Shown: piece after piece, positions 18,683-24,994 of the stretch
How positions within the stretch are numbered: the first letter of the stretch is position 1
Layout of the letters: every line of letters starts with the position of its first letter
Assembly (NCBI GenBank): GCA_003597995.1
Contig: QZJY01000020.1
Coordinates: 1 to 35,253 of the forward strand
DNA length: 35,253 nucleotides
From: Dehalococcoidia bacterium
GTDB lineage: Bacteria; Chloroflexota; Dehalococcoidia; Dehalococcoidales; UBA1222
Direction of reading: 5' to 3'
The notes under the pieces: model-generated
Databases searched by the model: none
The model's input: the letters and a program-made list of their open reading frames with translations, nothing else
What the model was told of the DNA's origin: nothing
Program-made: the position numbers and the translations under genes

Positions 18683-18814
18683 ATGCCAGCTAGAAAAGTA
18701 ATCCACATCAAGACTTGCAAAAGGTGTAAGCATAAGTGGATGGCTAGGGTAACTAACCCTACTGTATGCCCCAACTGCATGAGCCCTTATTGGAATAAGG
18801 CCAGAAAGAAATAG
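18683..18814 (+). CDS. 43-aa zinc-ribbon protein
   Basis: Codes for a 43-residue basic protein with two paired-cysteine knuckles: TCKRCKHKW near residue 12 and VCPNCMSPYWNK near 29. This is a typical rubredoxin-like zinc ribbon, expected to bind nucleic acid or protein. AAGGGG precedes the ATG and the near-consensus promoter is about 45 bases upstream. Its TAG stop is followed two bases later by the ATG of the transposase gene, so it is the first gene of the transposase operon and a candidate regulator of transposition. The function is inferred from position only. Confidence 0.65.
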   Translation: MPARKVIHIKTCKRCKHKWMARVTNPTVCPNCMSPYWNKARKK

Positions 18815-18816
18815 AT

Positions 18817-18944
18817 ATGGAAAAGATAGTTTTCAAAGTGTAAGCGAATTATCGCAAGCATAGAAAGGTCTATAAATATACGCTGACTGAATTCGGTTGT
18901 AAGCATTGCGGTTCTAACGAAGTCGTCAAGTATGGTCTTGAAGG
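18817..18944 (+). pseudogene. Outer-element IS6/IS240-like transposase, 5' part, with in-frame UAA at codon 9
   Basis: Begins MEKIVFKV, then TAA at 18841-18843, then continues in the same frame through ANYRKHRKVYKYTLTEFGC to the zinc-ribbon start CKHCGSNEVVKYG. The frame then runs into the inner insertion after the first two bases of a Gly codon. Between the TAA and the first zinc-ribbon Cys there is no ATG, GTG or TTG, so a normal internal start that keeps the ribbon is not available. The missing remainder is at 21082-22066. Either the stop is a decay mutation, or it is read through. Confidence 0.75.
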
Positions 18945-19014
18945 GGTTCTCATGCAACTGGGTGTAATCTATCTCCCGCTAGGTGTATGCTACCTCAATG
19001 TGAGGTAAAAGCAT

Positions 19015-19608
19015 ATGAGAAAAAAGCTAATCTCGGCACTGATAACAATTTGCACGTCATTCGTGGGGTGGGGGTGGCCAATGGCGGCTAATTGGTTCCA
19101 GATGATAGCTAGAGTCATTTCTATAATATCCTTTATTATTTTAGTAATGATACTTGCTAAAAAATGGCTTCGAAAACCTATCCAGTCAATCGGAAACTTC
19201 TTCTTTTCGTTGCTCGAAGAAGATAATAACCTATGCGTGTTCCCATATATCAGAATAATTAACGCTTATAGAGCGTATTTTAATGACGAAGCACTTGTTT
19301 TTGTTACAGTATTTCTGCCAAGCTCACTCATTATTAAACGTCAATTTAAACTTAAGGGGACACTCACACTTAGCGGCCATCCAAGTGAATCTCCGTTTAT
19401 TAAAACTATAGAAGTAAACGCCCAAGCGGTAAATCGAATAGATGCTTGGGAGTTTCCAATAAGCCAAGACACACTTGAGCTTATTAAAACCCGTGTTAAT
19501 GAGGGGAAGCCATTTAGCGCTGTTCTCCATTTAGAAGATATAGATAATACTGGTATTCATTGGGATACCGAAGAATGGACAACATTACTTTTGACAAAGG
19601 TGAATTAA
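19015..19608 (+). CDS. Passenger membrane-anchored protein of unknown function
   Basis: A 197-aa protein with one or two N-terminal transmembrane helices (about residues 5-24 and 30-50), then a soluble domain of mostly beta-strand character (VFVTVFLPSSLIIKRQFKLK, GTLTLSGHPSE, TIEVNAQAVNRIDAWEFPIS). I do not recognise a family. It begins about 48 bases inside the left repeat of the inner element and ends two bases before the transposase ATG, so translation of the two is probably coupled. AT-rich like the rest of the element. Its role in transposition or host fitness is unknown. Confidence 0.6.
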   Translation: MRKKLISALITICTSFVGWGWPMAANWFQMIARVISIISFIILVMILAKKWLRKPIQSIGNFFFSLLEEDNNLCVFPYIRIINAYRAYFNDEALVFVTVFLPSSLIIKRQFKLKGTLTLSGHPSESPFIKTIEVNAQAVNRIDAWEFPISQDTLELIKTRVNEGKPFSAVLHLEDIDNTGIHWDTEEWTTLLLTKVN

Positions 19609-19610
19609 AT

Positions 19611-20558
19611 ATGCCTCATCCTAAATTTGAAATTTGCCATGCTTCGATAGCTGGTGCGAAGCCATATAAGCACGGCTCGCACACCCTTCATGTATGCTCG
19701 GCTGATAGCGATATAGGGCATCGGCATTTCACCGAGCCTGAGCCGATTGTCTGCAAATGGTGCGGTTCAAAAGACATTATGAAATACGGCATAAGCGAAG
19801 GCGGGCAAGAGTATATCTGCAAAGTATGCAAGCGTAAATTCACTAACCGAGACATGCCTTTTGGCAAGCGTTCGACTGCCGAGAATATTGGTACGAGCAT
19901 TAGTTCCTACTATGACGGCCTCTCGTTTGCCGATATTGCTCGGCATCTTTCCGAGAGCGGCAATCCCGTAAACGAGTCTACTGTCTATCGCTGGGTAATT
20001 TCATACACTGAGAAGGCCGTCAAAATGATGGAGTCGTATAAGCCTAAAGTGGGTGGAATTTGGATTGCCGACGAAACGGCTATCAAGTTTAATGGCGAGC
20101 TTTATTGGCTTTGGGATTTAATTGATAAAAATACCCGTTTCCTATTGGCAAGCTACCTTTCTGAAAAACGTGGGACATATCAAGCACAACGCCTGATGGA
20201 GCTGGCCGCCAAACGTGCGGGTAGGATTCCTAAGACAGTCATCACCGATAAGCTGGCTGCCTATTTGGATGGCATAGAAGTGCCCTTTGGCTCAGATACC
20301 GACCACATTCAAAGTTCGCCTTTTGCAGCGCAAGATGACACGAACGTTATAGAGAGATTTCAAGGGACTATCAAAGACCGCACAAAGGTCATTCGAGGCT
20401 TCAAAACACTTGAGACAGCCATAATCATACTTGACGGCTTCTTGGTTCACTATAACTTTTTCAAACCGCATCTTTCACTGGGGAAAACGCCTGCTGAACA
20501 GGCAGGTTTAAAGATACCATTCAAAACGTGGACTGAATTTGTGAGGGGGGATAAATAA
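19611..20558 (+). CDS. IS6/IS240-like DDE transposase of the inner element
   Basis: A 315-aa transposase. A zinc ribbon (VCKWCGSKD near 50, ICKVCKRKF near 72) is followed by a helix-turn-helix region (GLSFADIARHLSESGNPVNE, STVYRWV) and an RNase H-fold core. The core shows IWIADETAIKF (first Asp, near 160), VITDKLAAY (second Asp, near 222) and NVIERFQGTIKDR (catalytic Glu, near 258), closing with HYNFFKPHLSLGKTPAEQAG. This is the IS6/IS240 pattern. ATG 19611 is preferred over an upstream in-frame TTG because AAAGGTGAA precedes it and the upstream gene ends next to it. It appears intact. Confidence 0.88.
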   Translation: MPHPKFEICHASIAGAKPYKHGSHTLHVCSADSDIGHRHFTEPEPIVCKWCGSKDIMKYGISEGGQEYICKVCKRKFTNRDMPFGKRSTAENIGTSISSYYDGLSFADIARHLSESGNPVNESTVYRWVISYTEKAVKMMESYKPKVGGIWIADETAIKFNGELYWLWDLIDKNTRFLLASYLSEKRGTYQAQRLMELAAKRAGRIPKTVITDKLAAYLDGIEVPFGSDTDHIQSSPFAAQDDTNVIERFQGTIKDRTKVIRGFKTLETAIIILDGFLVHYNFFKPHLSLGKTPAEQAGLKIPFKTWTEFVRGDK

Positions 20559-20559
20559 G

Positions 20560-20736
20560 ATGGCAAACAGCTTTGTTTCCCATGCGTTAGAATCAATAGA
20601 TTATGGCAAAATCCTGAGAAGCAAATTTGAAGAATCTAAGGGATTACGGGAAACCGAAATTAGTATAAAAAATCTACTTGTTAAGGTGTGGAAGATGGGT
20701 TCGTTAGCTTCTCGCCCATCTTCTCAATCAAAGTAA
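20560..20736 (+). CDS. Short reading frame coupled to the inner transposase
   Basis: A 58-aa frame beginning MANSFVSHALESIDYGKILR one base after the transposase stop. No domain is recognised. Its last 18 codons overlap, in the opposite direction, the end of the convergent gene at 20681-21010. It may be a real coupled gene or chance; the tight start position is the main support. Confidence 0.4.
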   Translation: MANSFVSHALESIDYGKILRSKFEESKGLRETEISIKNLLVKVWKMGSLASRPSSQSK

Positions 20737-21010
20737 GCATCACAGTGTTATTTGTGGCAGTTGTGATACTTTGAGCACGAAGATAGGCAACTAAAATTCG
20801 AATGAAATTATTGAGAGTATCATTGATGTTTTCGACCTTGATTTCGCTAATTAAATCTTCCCATTCACTCCATTCTGGAGGCGATTCACCATGTTCACTC
20901 GCTTCGAGTTCTGAATCGTATTTATCAAGGAATAGCCTTAGTAATTCTATTGTATTTTTTGTGATTGTAGCGGGGTCAGTCATAGCCTTTATAGCATCGG
21001 TATTTTCCAC
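20681..21010 (-). CDS. Passenger acidic helical protein of unknown function
   Basis: A 109-aa acidic protein, largely helical, with an aromatic-acid stretch GESPPEWSEWEDLISEIKVE and no signal peptide. The start is a GTG with GGGGGTGGAG just upstream. It lies between the inner transposase and the right repeat, facing the transposase. No family is recognised. Being on the opposite strand, it has its own promoter and may be independently expressed. Confidence 0.55.
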   Translation of the reverse strand: MENTDAIKAMTDPATITKNTIELLRLFLDKYDSELEASEHGESPPEWSEWEDLISEIKVENINDTLNNFIRILVAYLRAQSITTATNNTVMLTLIEKMGEKLTNPSSTP

Positions 21011-21081
21011 GCTCCACCCCCTTATGCGCTTTAACTATTATACCATGAGGTTACACTCCGATGCATGAGAACCCTTGAAGG

Positions 21082-22066
21082 TGGGATTCAGTATTTTTGG
21101 TGCAAAACCTGTCAGCGTAAGTTTGCCGATAATGATGCCTTGCCTGGTATGCATACCCCAATCCCACAAGTTTCATCATCCTTGAATATGTATTACTCTG
21201 GCATGAGCATAGACGAAATACGCTTGCACCTAGACCAAGAGCACAACAACAAGCCTTCAGACAGCACGATTTACGACTGGATTAAGCGGTTTAGCACCGA
21301 AGCAAAAGGGGCAACCGACACATATAAACCAAATGTCGGGGATGTTTGGCTTGCTGATGAAACAGTCATTGATTTAAATGGGGTCAAGGCATTTTTCTGG
21401 GATTGTATCGATGTAAAGACCCGTTTTTTATTAGCATCACAACTTACATACAATCGCACCAGCCAACATGCGAAAAATCTTATCGAAATGGCTGTAAAGC
21501 GTGCTGGCAAGCAACCAAAGAAATTGATAACAGATAAACTAGGCGCATATGTTGAAGGGGCTGAATCGGCATTAGGTGGGGATACAGAGCATATACAGAC
21601 TAAAGGCTTCATAGTCCAGCCAAATACAAACTTGTTAGAGCGTTTTCACGGCTCATTAAAGAGCCGAACAAAAGTCATGCGTGGCTTAAAAACGCCTGAA
21701 GGTGCTTCGATGATTCTTGACGGCTGGTTAGTCTATTACAACTTCTTTAGACCTCATGAAAGCCTAGAGAACAAAACGCCCGCCGAAAAAGCGGGCATCA
21801 AATCCACAATGCAAAACTGGCGTGATGTAGTCGTGCAATCAAGAGGAACTAACCTTAATTATGATACTGGCGAATTGTTGGCACGACTTCCAGAATGGCA
21901 ACGGCTTACACGCCCATCGGTAGATATGGGAACACCCACTAGATACGGGCTAACAAAAAAGAAAAAGGGGGTGATGAAAAAGCGAGTGAAAAGAGCACCA
22001 GTCATAGAGGTTGCACGGATGCCGATGATAACGGCAATCTCTCTAAATAGACGTAAGAGCAGATAA
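21082..22066 (+). pseudogene. Outer-element IS6/IS240-like transposase, 3' part
   Basis: Continues the frame that begins at 18817: deleting the inner element and one copy of CTTGAAGG joins KHCGSNEVVKYGLEG to GIQYFWCKTCQRKF and yields a protein of about 370 codons. The second zinc knuckle CKTCQRKF is followed by VWLADETVIDL (first Asp), LITDKLGAY (second Asp) and NLLERFHGSLKSR (catalytic Glu). A basic C-terminal extension (TKKKKGVMKKRVKR) distinguishes it from the inner transposase. The ATG at 21065 lies within the inner element's repeat and is not a true start. The stop TAA lies in the loop of a hairpin. Confidence 0.85.
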
Positions 22067-22087
22067 CTACTAATTACCTGCTCTTAC
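22053..22087 (+). other. Perfect 10-bp hairpin between the transposase end and the tRNA
   Basis: GTAAGAGCAG (22053-22062) and CTGCTCTTAC (22078-22087) pair perfectly around a 15-base loop that contains the transposase stop TAA (22064-22066). No T-run follows, so it is not a typical terminator. It ends 11 bases before the tRNA and could be a processing or translation-control structure. Confidence 0.65.
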
Positions 22088-22098
22088 CCATTCGGCAA

Positions 22099-22170
22099 GG
22101 GGGCTTGGTCTAAAGGTCAGGACATCTGTCTTTAACACCGATAATGCGGGTTCGATTCCCGTAGCCCCCA
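22099..22170 (+). tRNA. tRNA with anticodon UUA (predicted ochre suppressor)
   Basis: The sequence folds as a full cloverleaf. Acceptor GGGGGCT/AGCCCCC pairs over 7 bp, with discriminator A at 22170. D-arm GTCT/GGAC with loop AAAGGTCA; T-arm GCGGG/CCCGT with loop TTCGATT. Conserved T8, A14, G18G19, A21, T33, T54T55C56, A58 and C61 are all in place. The anticodon stem TCTGT/ACCGA has one U-C mismatch. The 7-base loop CTTTAAC (22130-22136) puts TTA at 22132-22134, which would read UAA. The variable loop is short and no CCA is encoded. The charging amino acid cannot be told from sequence. Confidence 0.75.
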
Positions 22171-22240
22171 CTTGTCCCTTATCTGTATCCTAAAGCTATT
22201 TATTCCGATTGTCAATGTAGATTTAAGGAGGTTAGTTAAT

Positions 22241-22570
22241 ATGCCAATTCCTAAAAAATGGTCAAAATTCACAAAAGATAATGTGAATAAGCTAGATGGT
22301 AGTCGTGGCTCATATGAGTTGGCGAATAAAGATAAACGGATAATAGACATTGGCGGCAGTGATTGCGGAAGTGGTGGTTGCCGCAATAGACTACAGTCGC
22401 ATCTGCGTGATAACAAATATCCTACCGCCAGGTTTTTTCGTGTCCATGAAGCTAATCTTTTTGATAGTGGCATATCTTTGGAAGCCTCTCATAGCTCAAA
22501 ATATCAGGGCAAAACGGGCAGAAAACCTCGCTATACACAACGCTCTCCCAAAAAGAATAATTGGTTTTAG
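22241..22570 (+). CDS. Divergent GIY-YIG-like protein
   Basis: A 109-aa basic protein. GSRGSYELANKDKRIIDIGG (about 20-40) resembles the GIY...YIG strands of GIY-YIG nucleases, with GSY and DIG in place of the name motifs; RNRLQSHL follows with the conserved Arg position, and a Glu occurs at ISLEASHSSKYQ. The tail GRKPRYTQRSPKKNNW is strongly basic. The first Tyr-type residues are partly replaced, so activity is uncertain. An AAGGAG Shine-Dalgarno sits 12 bases before ATG 22241. It could be a structure-specific nuclease of the element; the family call is tentative. Confidence 0.5.
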   Translation: MPIPKKWSKFTKDNVNKLDGSRGSYELANKDKRIIDIGGSDCGSGGCRNRLQSHLRDNKYPTARFFRVHEANLFDSGISLEASHSSKYQGKTGRKPRYTQRSPKKNNWF

Positions 22571-22749
22571 CCCACTCTAATATCTAAACCATCGCTAGAA
22601 ACACGGGCGGATTTGTAGATTCGTTCTAACTCTGCCCGTGTTTTGTATTTCAAACCCTTTAATAGTGTAGCCCTAACGAATGGCTTGGCTTTTTTAGTCT
22701 TGTCTTTTATCCCGTGAATTAATTCCGCTTTAGTCAATGTGTTTTCCAT
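22567..22749 (-). CDS. Small helical protein, paralog A
   Basis: A 60-aa basic protein whose pattern KAELIHGIKDKTKKAKPFVR...LLKGLKYKTRAELERIYKSARV closely matches the neighbouring protein at 22764-22949 (about half the residues identical). It looks like a short helix-loop-helix nucleic-acid-binding domain of SAP-like style, but I do not recognise a named family. The ATG has GGGGGTG upstream. It converges with the GIY-YIG-like gene, overlapping its end by four bases. Confidence 0.6.
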   Translation of the reverse strand: MENTLTKAELIHGIKDKTKKAKPFVRATLLKGLKYKTRAELERIYKSARVSSDGLDIRVG

Positions 22750-22763
22750 CACTTTTCACCCCC

Positions 22764-22949
22764 TCATTTTGAATATCTAATCCCCGTCCCATCTTTATCT
22801 ACTCGAATAGACCCATAAATCCTTTCAAGAGTTGCTTTGGGCTTATTGTCTAAACCTCTTAATAAGTCTGCCCTGACTATGGGTTTTGCCCTCTTTGTTT
22901 TAGTCCTTATTCCATCTATTAACTCTGATTTTGAAAGGTTACTTTTCAT
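22764..22949 (-). CDS. Small helical protein, paralog B
   Basis: A 61-aa basic protein, tandem paralog of the gene at 22567-22749: shared pattern SELIDGIRTKTKRAKPIVR, then LLRGL, LERIYGS and RVDKDG. The two are separated by 14 bases and almost certainly form one transcript arising from a duplication. Its start is only 28 bases inside the right terminal repeat, so a promoter would overlap the transposon end or lie outside it. Function unknown. Confidence 0.6.
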   Translation of the reverse strand: MKSNLSKSELIDGIRTKTKRAKPIVRADLLRGLDNKPKATLERIYGSIRVDKDGTGIRYSK

Positions 22950-22976
22950 ACCTAAATTACCCCCGTCTTGGCTCTT

Positions 22977-22998
22977 TCCACGAATTCCGAACAGAGCC
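22977..22998 (-). repeat. Right terminal inverted repeat of outer transposon
   Basis: Ends in CCGAACAGAGCC; its complement begins GGCTCTGTTCGG and continues AATTCGTGGA, matching the left end at 17020. Confidence 0.85.
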
Positions 22999-23007
22999 AG
23001 AGAAAAA
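22999..23007. repeat. Right target-site duplication of the outer transposon
   Basis: AGAGAAAAA directly follows the right inverted repeat and equals 17011-17019. A further CCAGAGAAAAAT occurs 22 bases downstream (about 23019-23030), so the target itself may have been repetitive. Confidence 0.65.
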
Positions 23008-23107
23008 TAATCTAAAGTCCAGAGAAAAATTGATAGAGGGGTTCTGAGACTCGGTGCAGACGAGCATGAAGCAGGTTAGAACCTGTCCCGGCACGGAGGG
23101 ATAATAA

Positions 23108-24994
23108 TCAAGGCTGGATTGTGTCTGTCGGAGATGGGTTAGCTGCATCCTGCGGCGGGAGCGCGTTGTCCCTGATGATGCGGTTTACAGCAAGATGGAT
23201 AATGGCAAAAAGTATCCAGGTGATGGCTAGTCCTATCACGGCGCTGACCACCCAGAGAAAAGATACCTCCGGCAGTCCCCAGGGAGCGTTGCCCGTCACC
23301 AGCCAGCCTTTAAGCGGCCAGTAGAGGACGAAACGCATTATCAGTGTGGCAATGGCGGCAGCTACATAAAACTGGATGGTAAAGCGCCAGCCGAAGCCCA
23401 GATAATTCAGAGCGAAGAGAAGCAACATTGCACTGACGGGTATGGAAATCCACAGGTGCAGCGGTGAAAGGATGCTGAATGATAATAAGTGGACCAGCAG
23501 GAACGAGGTCACGCCAAGCTGCATGAAGCGCTTGCGGAAGCCGCCGGTGCGTTTCTCTATCCTCTTGAGAAAGCCGGCCAGGATGAGAGCTGTGCCTATG
23601 GCGATGGCCCCGATGGTCGGCAGGTAGTAGAACATGTAGGTAATGCGGTTGGTGGCCAGGAAAAGCGGCACCCACACCAGCCAGGTGCCGATTATCCAGC
23701 AGACGACAAAGATAGCGGCGTTCTTCTCCGGGTTGTTCCTCCGTATGAAGGACTTAACGACGGCGTAGGGGATGACGGCTAGGCCACTGAGCCAGAGCGA
23801 TGGGCTGAGCATGCCGGTATAGCTGGGCGTGTACCAGTAGGGCAGCATGATATTTTTGTAATTTTCCGGGTGGAACAGCCAGCCGTAAAAATAGAACGAG
23901 CCGGTAGGGGAAAGTATCCACTCCCAGGGGCGGGCGGGGAAAGCCCCGTCGTAGCTGAATTTGATGCTGCCGGTCTGTGTCAGAGCGTTCTTGATATCGC
24001 CCACGATGCCCTGGTCCCAGTGCCCCCAGACAACGAAAGGAATCCACTTGGTCCAGATGACCATTTCGAAAACGCTGTAAAGCAGGAAAAAGGCGATAGG
24101 CGCCAGAGCCATGGACAGAATGAATACGATGGGGCTGGAGTAGGTAGCCCAGAAACCGCGTTTTTTCGCCGGCTCAGCCTGGCTAGGCACAACCTGGGCG
24201 GTATCGGAAGGAGAATTGATTACTGTTTCTGCACTTGCCGAGACGCTTTCAAGAACGGGCGTTGACTGCTCAACAATCGTGATTTGAGACGCTGATTGTT
24301 CCACAACCGGGGCTTGAGGCGGTAACTGCTCGACAACTGGTGCTTGAGACGGCGACTGGGCAACGACTGGAACTTGTGACGATACCTGTTGAACCGTATT
24401 CCCCATGTCGTGTTTGTAACCGATAATCATCCAGTGCAGGCCGATGGGAATGATGGCCAGGATGCCGCTGAACTTGGAAAGCCCGGCCAGTGCCACGGAG
24501 ACGGCTGCCGCCCACCACCAGCGCGAGCCCTTGAGATAGAACCAGAAGGCGAATATGGCAAAAGCTACCTCAAATATATCCAGCATGGTCATGCCGCTGT
24601 GGATGAACATGAGGTTTTCCGTTCCAAGCAACAGTGTGGCCAGGAAAGCCGTCTTGTGGGATGTACCCAGCTTGCGGCAGATGTCGTAAAAGGCTATCAG
24701 GGCGATAGTGCTTAGCAAGACGGCCGGCATGCGCCAGCCCCAGGGGTTGTCGCCGAAAATCTCGATGCCGCCGGCGATGATAAGCTTGGCCAGGGGCGGG
24801 TGCTCCACGCGCAAGGTGCCTTCCCCTGTGACGATACGTCGGGCGTCGGGCACATAGTGTTGCTCGTCGAAAAGGGGCTCGTTGGGGCGGGTGATGGTGG
24901 CCAGGTGCAGCCCCAGCACCACCAGAAGCAGTACCAGCAGGGGGAAATACTGCCAGCGGATGAGCTGCTTGAAGCCGATTTTTATCTTTTCCAT
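23108..24994 (-). CDS. Dolichyl-phosphate-mannose-type protein mannosyltransferase (GT39)
   Basis: A large polytopic protein (628 aa, about 10 or more membrane helices). The first periplasmic loop has FDEQHYVPDARR near residue 43 and RVEHPPLAKLII near 65, the DE and HPP motifs of PMT/GT39 enzymes that transfer mannose from a lipid carrier to protein. Between helices near residues 205-280 is a Gln/Val/Pro-rich insertion with about four copies of a 10-residue unit like QAPVVEQLPP. ATG 24994 is preferred over a GTG two codons upstream. It overlaps the end of the upstream glycosyltransferase, which probably makes the lipid-linked donor, so the two form one glycosylation operon. Confidence 0.85.
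   Translation of the reverse strand: MEKIKIGFKQLIRWQYFPLLVLLLVVLGLHLATITRPNEPLFDEQHYVPDARRIVTGEGTLRVEHPPLAKLIIAGGIEIFGDNPWGWRMPAVLLSTIALIAFYDICRKLGTSHKTAFLATLLLGTENLMFIHSGMTMLDIFEVAFAIFAFWFYLKGSRWWWAAAVSVALAGLSKFSGILAIIPIGLHWMIIGYKHDMGNTVQQVSSQVPVVAQSPSQAPVVEQLPPQAPVVEQSASQITIVEQSTPVLESVSASAETVINSPSDTAQVVPSQAEPAKKRGFWATYSSPIVFILSMALAPIAFFLLYSVFEMVIWTKWIPFVVWGHWDQGIVGDIKNALTQTGSIKFSYDGAFPARPWEWILSPTGSFYFYGWLFHPENYKNIMLPYWYTPSYTGMLSPSLWLSGLAVIPYAVVKSFIRRNNPEKNAAIFVVCWIIGTWLVWVPLFLATNRITYMFYYLPTIGAIAIGTALILAGFLKRIEKRTGGFRKRFMQLGVTSFLLVHLLSFSILSPLHLWISIPVSAMLLLFALNYLGFGWRFTIQFYVAAAIATLIMRFVLYWPLKGWLVTGNAPWGLPEVSFLWVVSAVIGLAITWILFAIIHLAVNRIIRDNALPPQDAANPSPTDTIQP

Larger units (their letters stand above)
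18945..21073 (+). mobile_element. Inner IS6/IS240-like element carrying passenger genes
   Basis: This 2129-bp element has ends starting GGTTCTCATGCA on both strands (20 of 23 positions match between 18945-18967 and the complement of 21051-21073). It is flanked by an exact 8-bp duplication CTTGAAGG (18937-18944 and 21074-21081), the duplication length known for the IS6 family. It carries a DDE transposase plus a membrane protein, a short downstream reading frame and a convergent acidic protein. IS6-type elements usually carry only the transposase, so these passengers are unusual. Confidence 0.9.
17020..22998. mobile_element. Outer composite transposon with 22-bp inverted repeats and cargo
   Basis: The element is 5979 bp (about 3.84 kb without the inner element and its duplicated 8 bp). 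The left end GGTTCTGTTCGGTATTCGTG (from 17020) and the complement of the right end, GGCTCTGTTCGGAATTCGTG, match in 20 of 22 positions. A 9-bp duplication flanks it. It is visibly AT-richer than the flanking glyA and glycosylation genes. Cargo in order: coiled-coil gene, methyltransferase-nuclease fusion, zinc-ribbon gene, IS6/IS240-like transposase (split by an inner element), UUA-anticodon tRNA, GIY-YIG-like gene and two paralogous small genes. The transposase and the GGTTCT ends suggest the IS6/IS240 group. Confidence 0.85.

Noticed and set aside
21065-21082. ATG at 21065 as the start of a complete transposase gene
   Set aside because: It lies inside the right inverted repeat of the inner element and would omit the first zinc knuckle; the true 5' end is at 18817, left of the inner element.
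22099-22170. Reading the tRNA as a degraded tRNA-Lys or tRNA-Leu
   Set aside because: The loop is exactly seven bases with T33 and A37 in place, giving TTA at 34-36; Lys would need TTT and a Leu tRNA would need a long variable arm.
23072-23085. CAGGTTAGAACCTG as a terminator for the region right of the transposon
   Set aside because: The stem is only 6 bp and no T-run follows on either strand.
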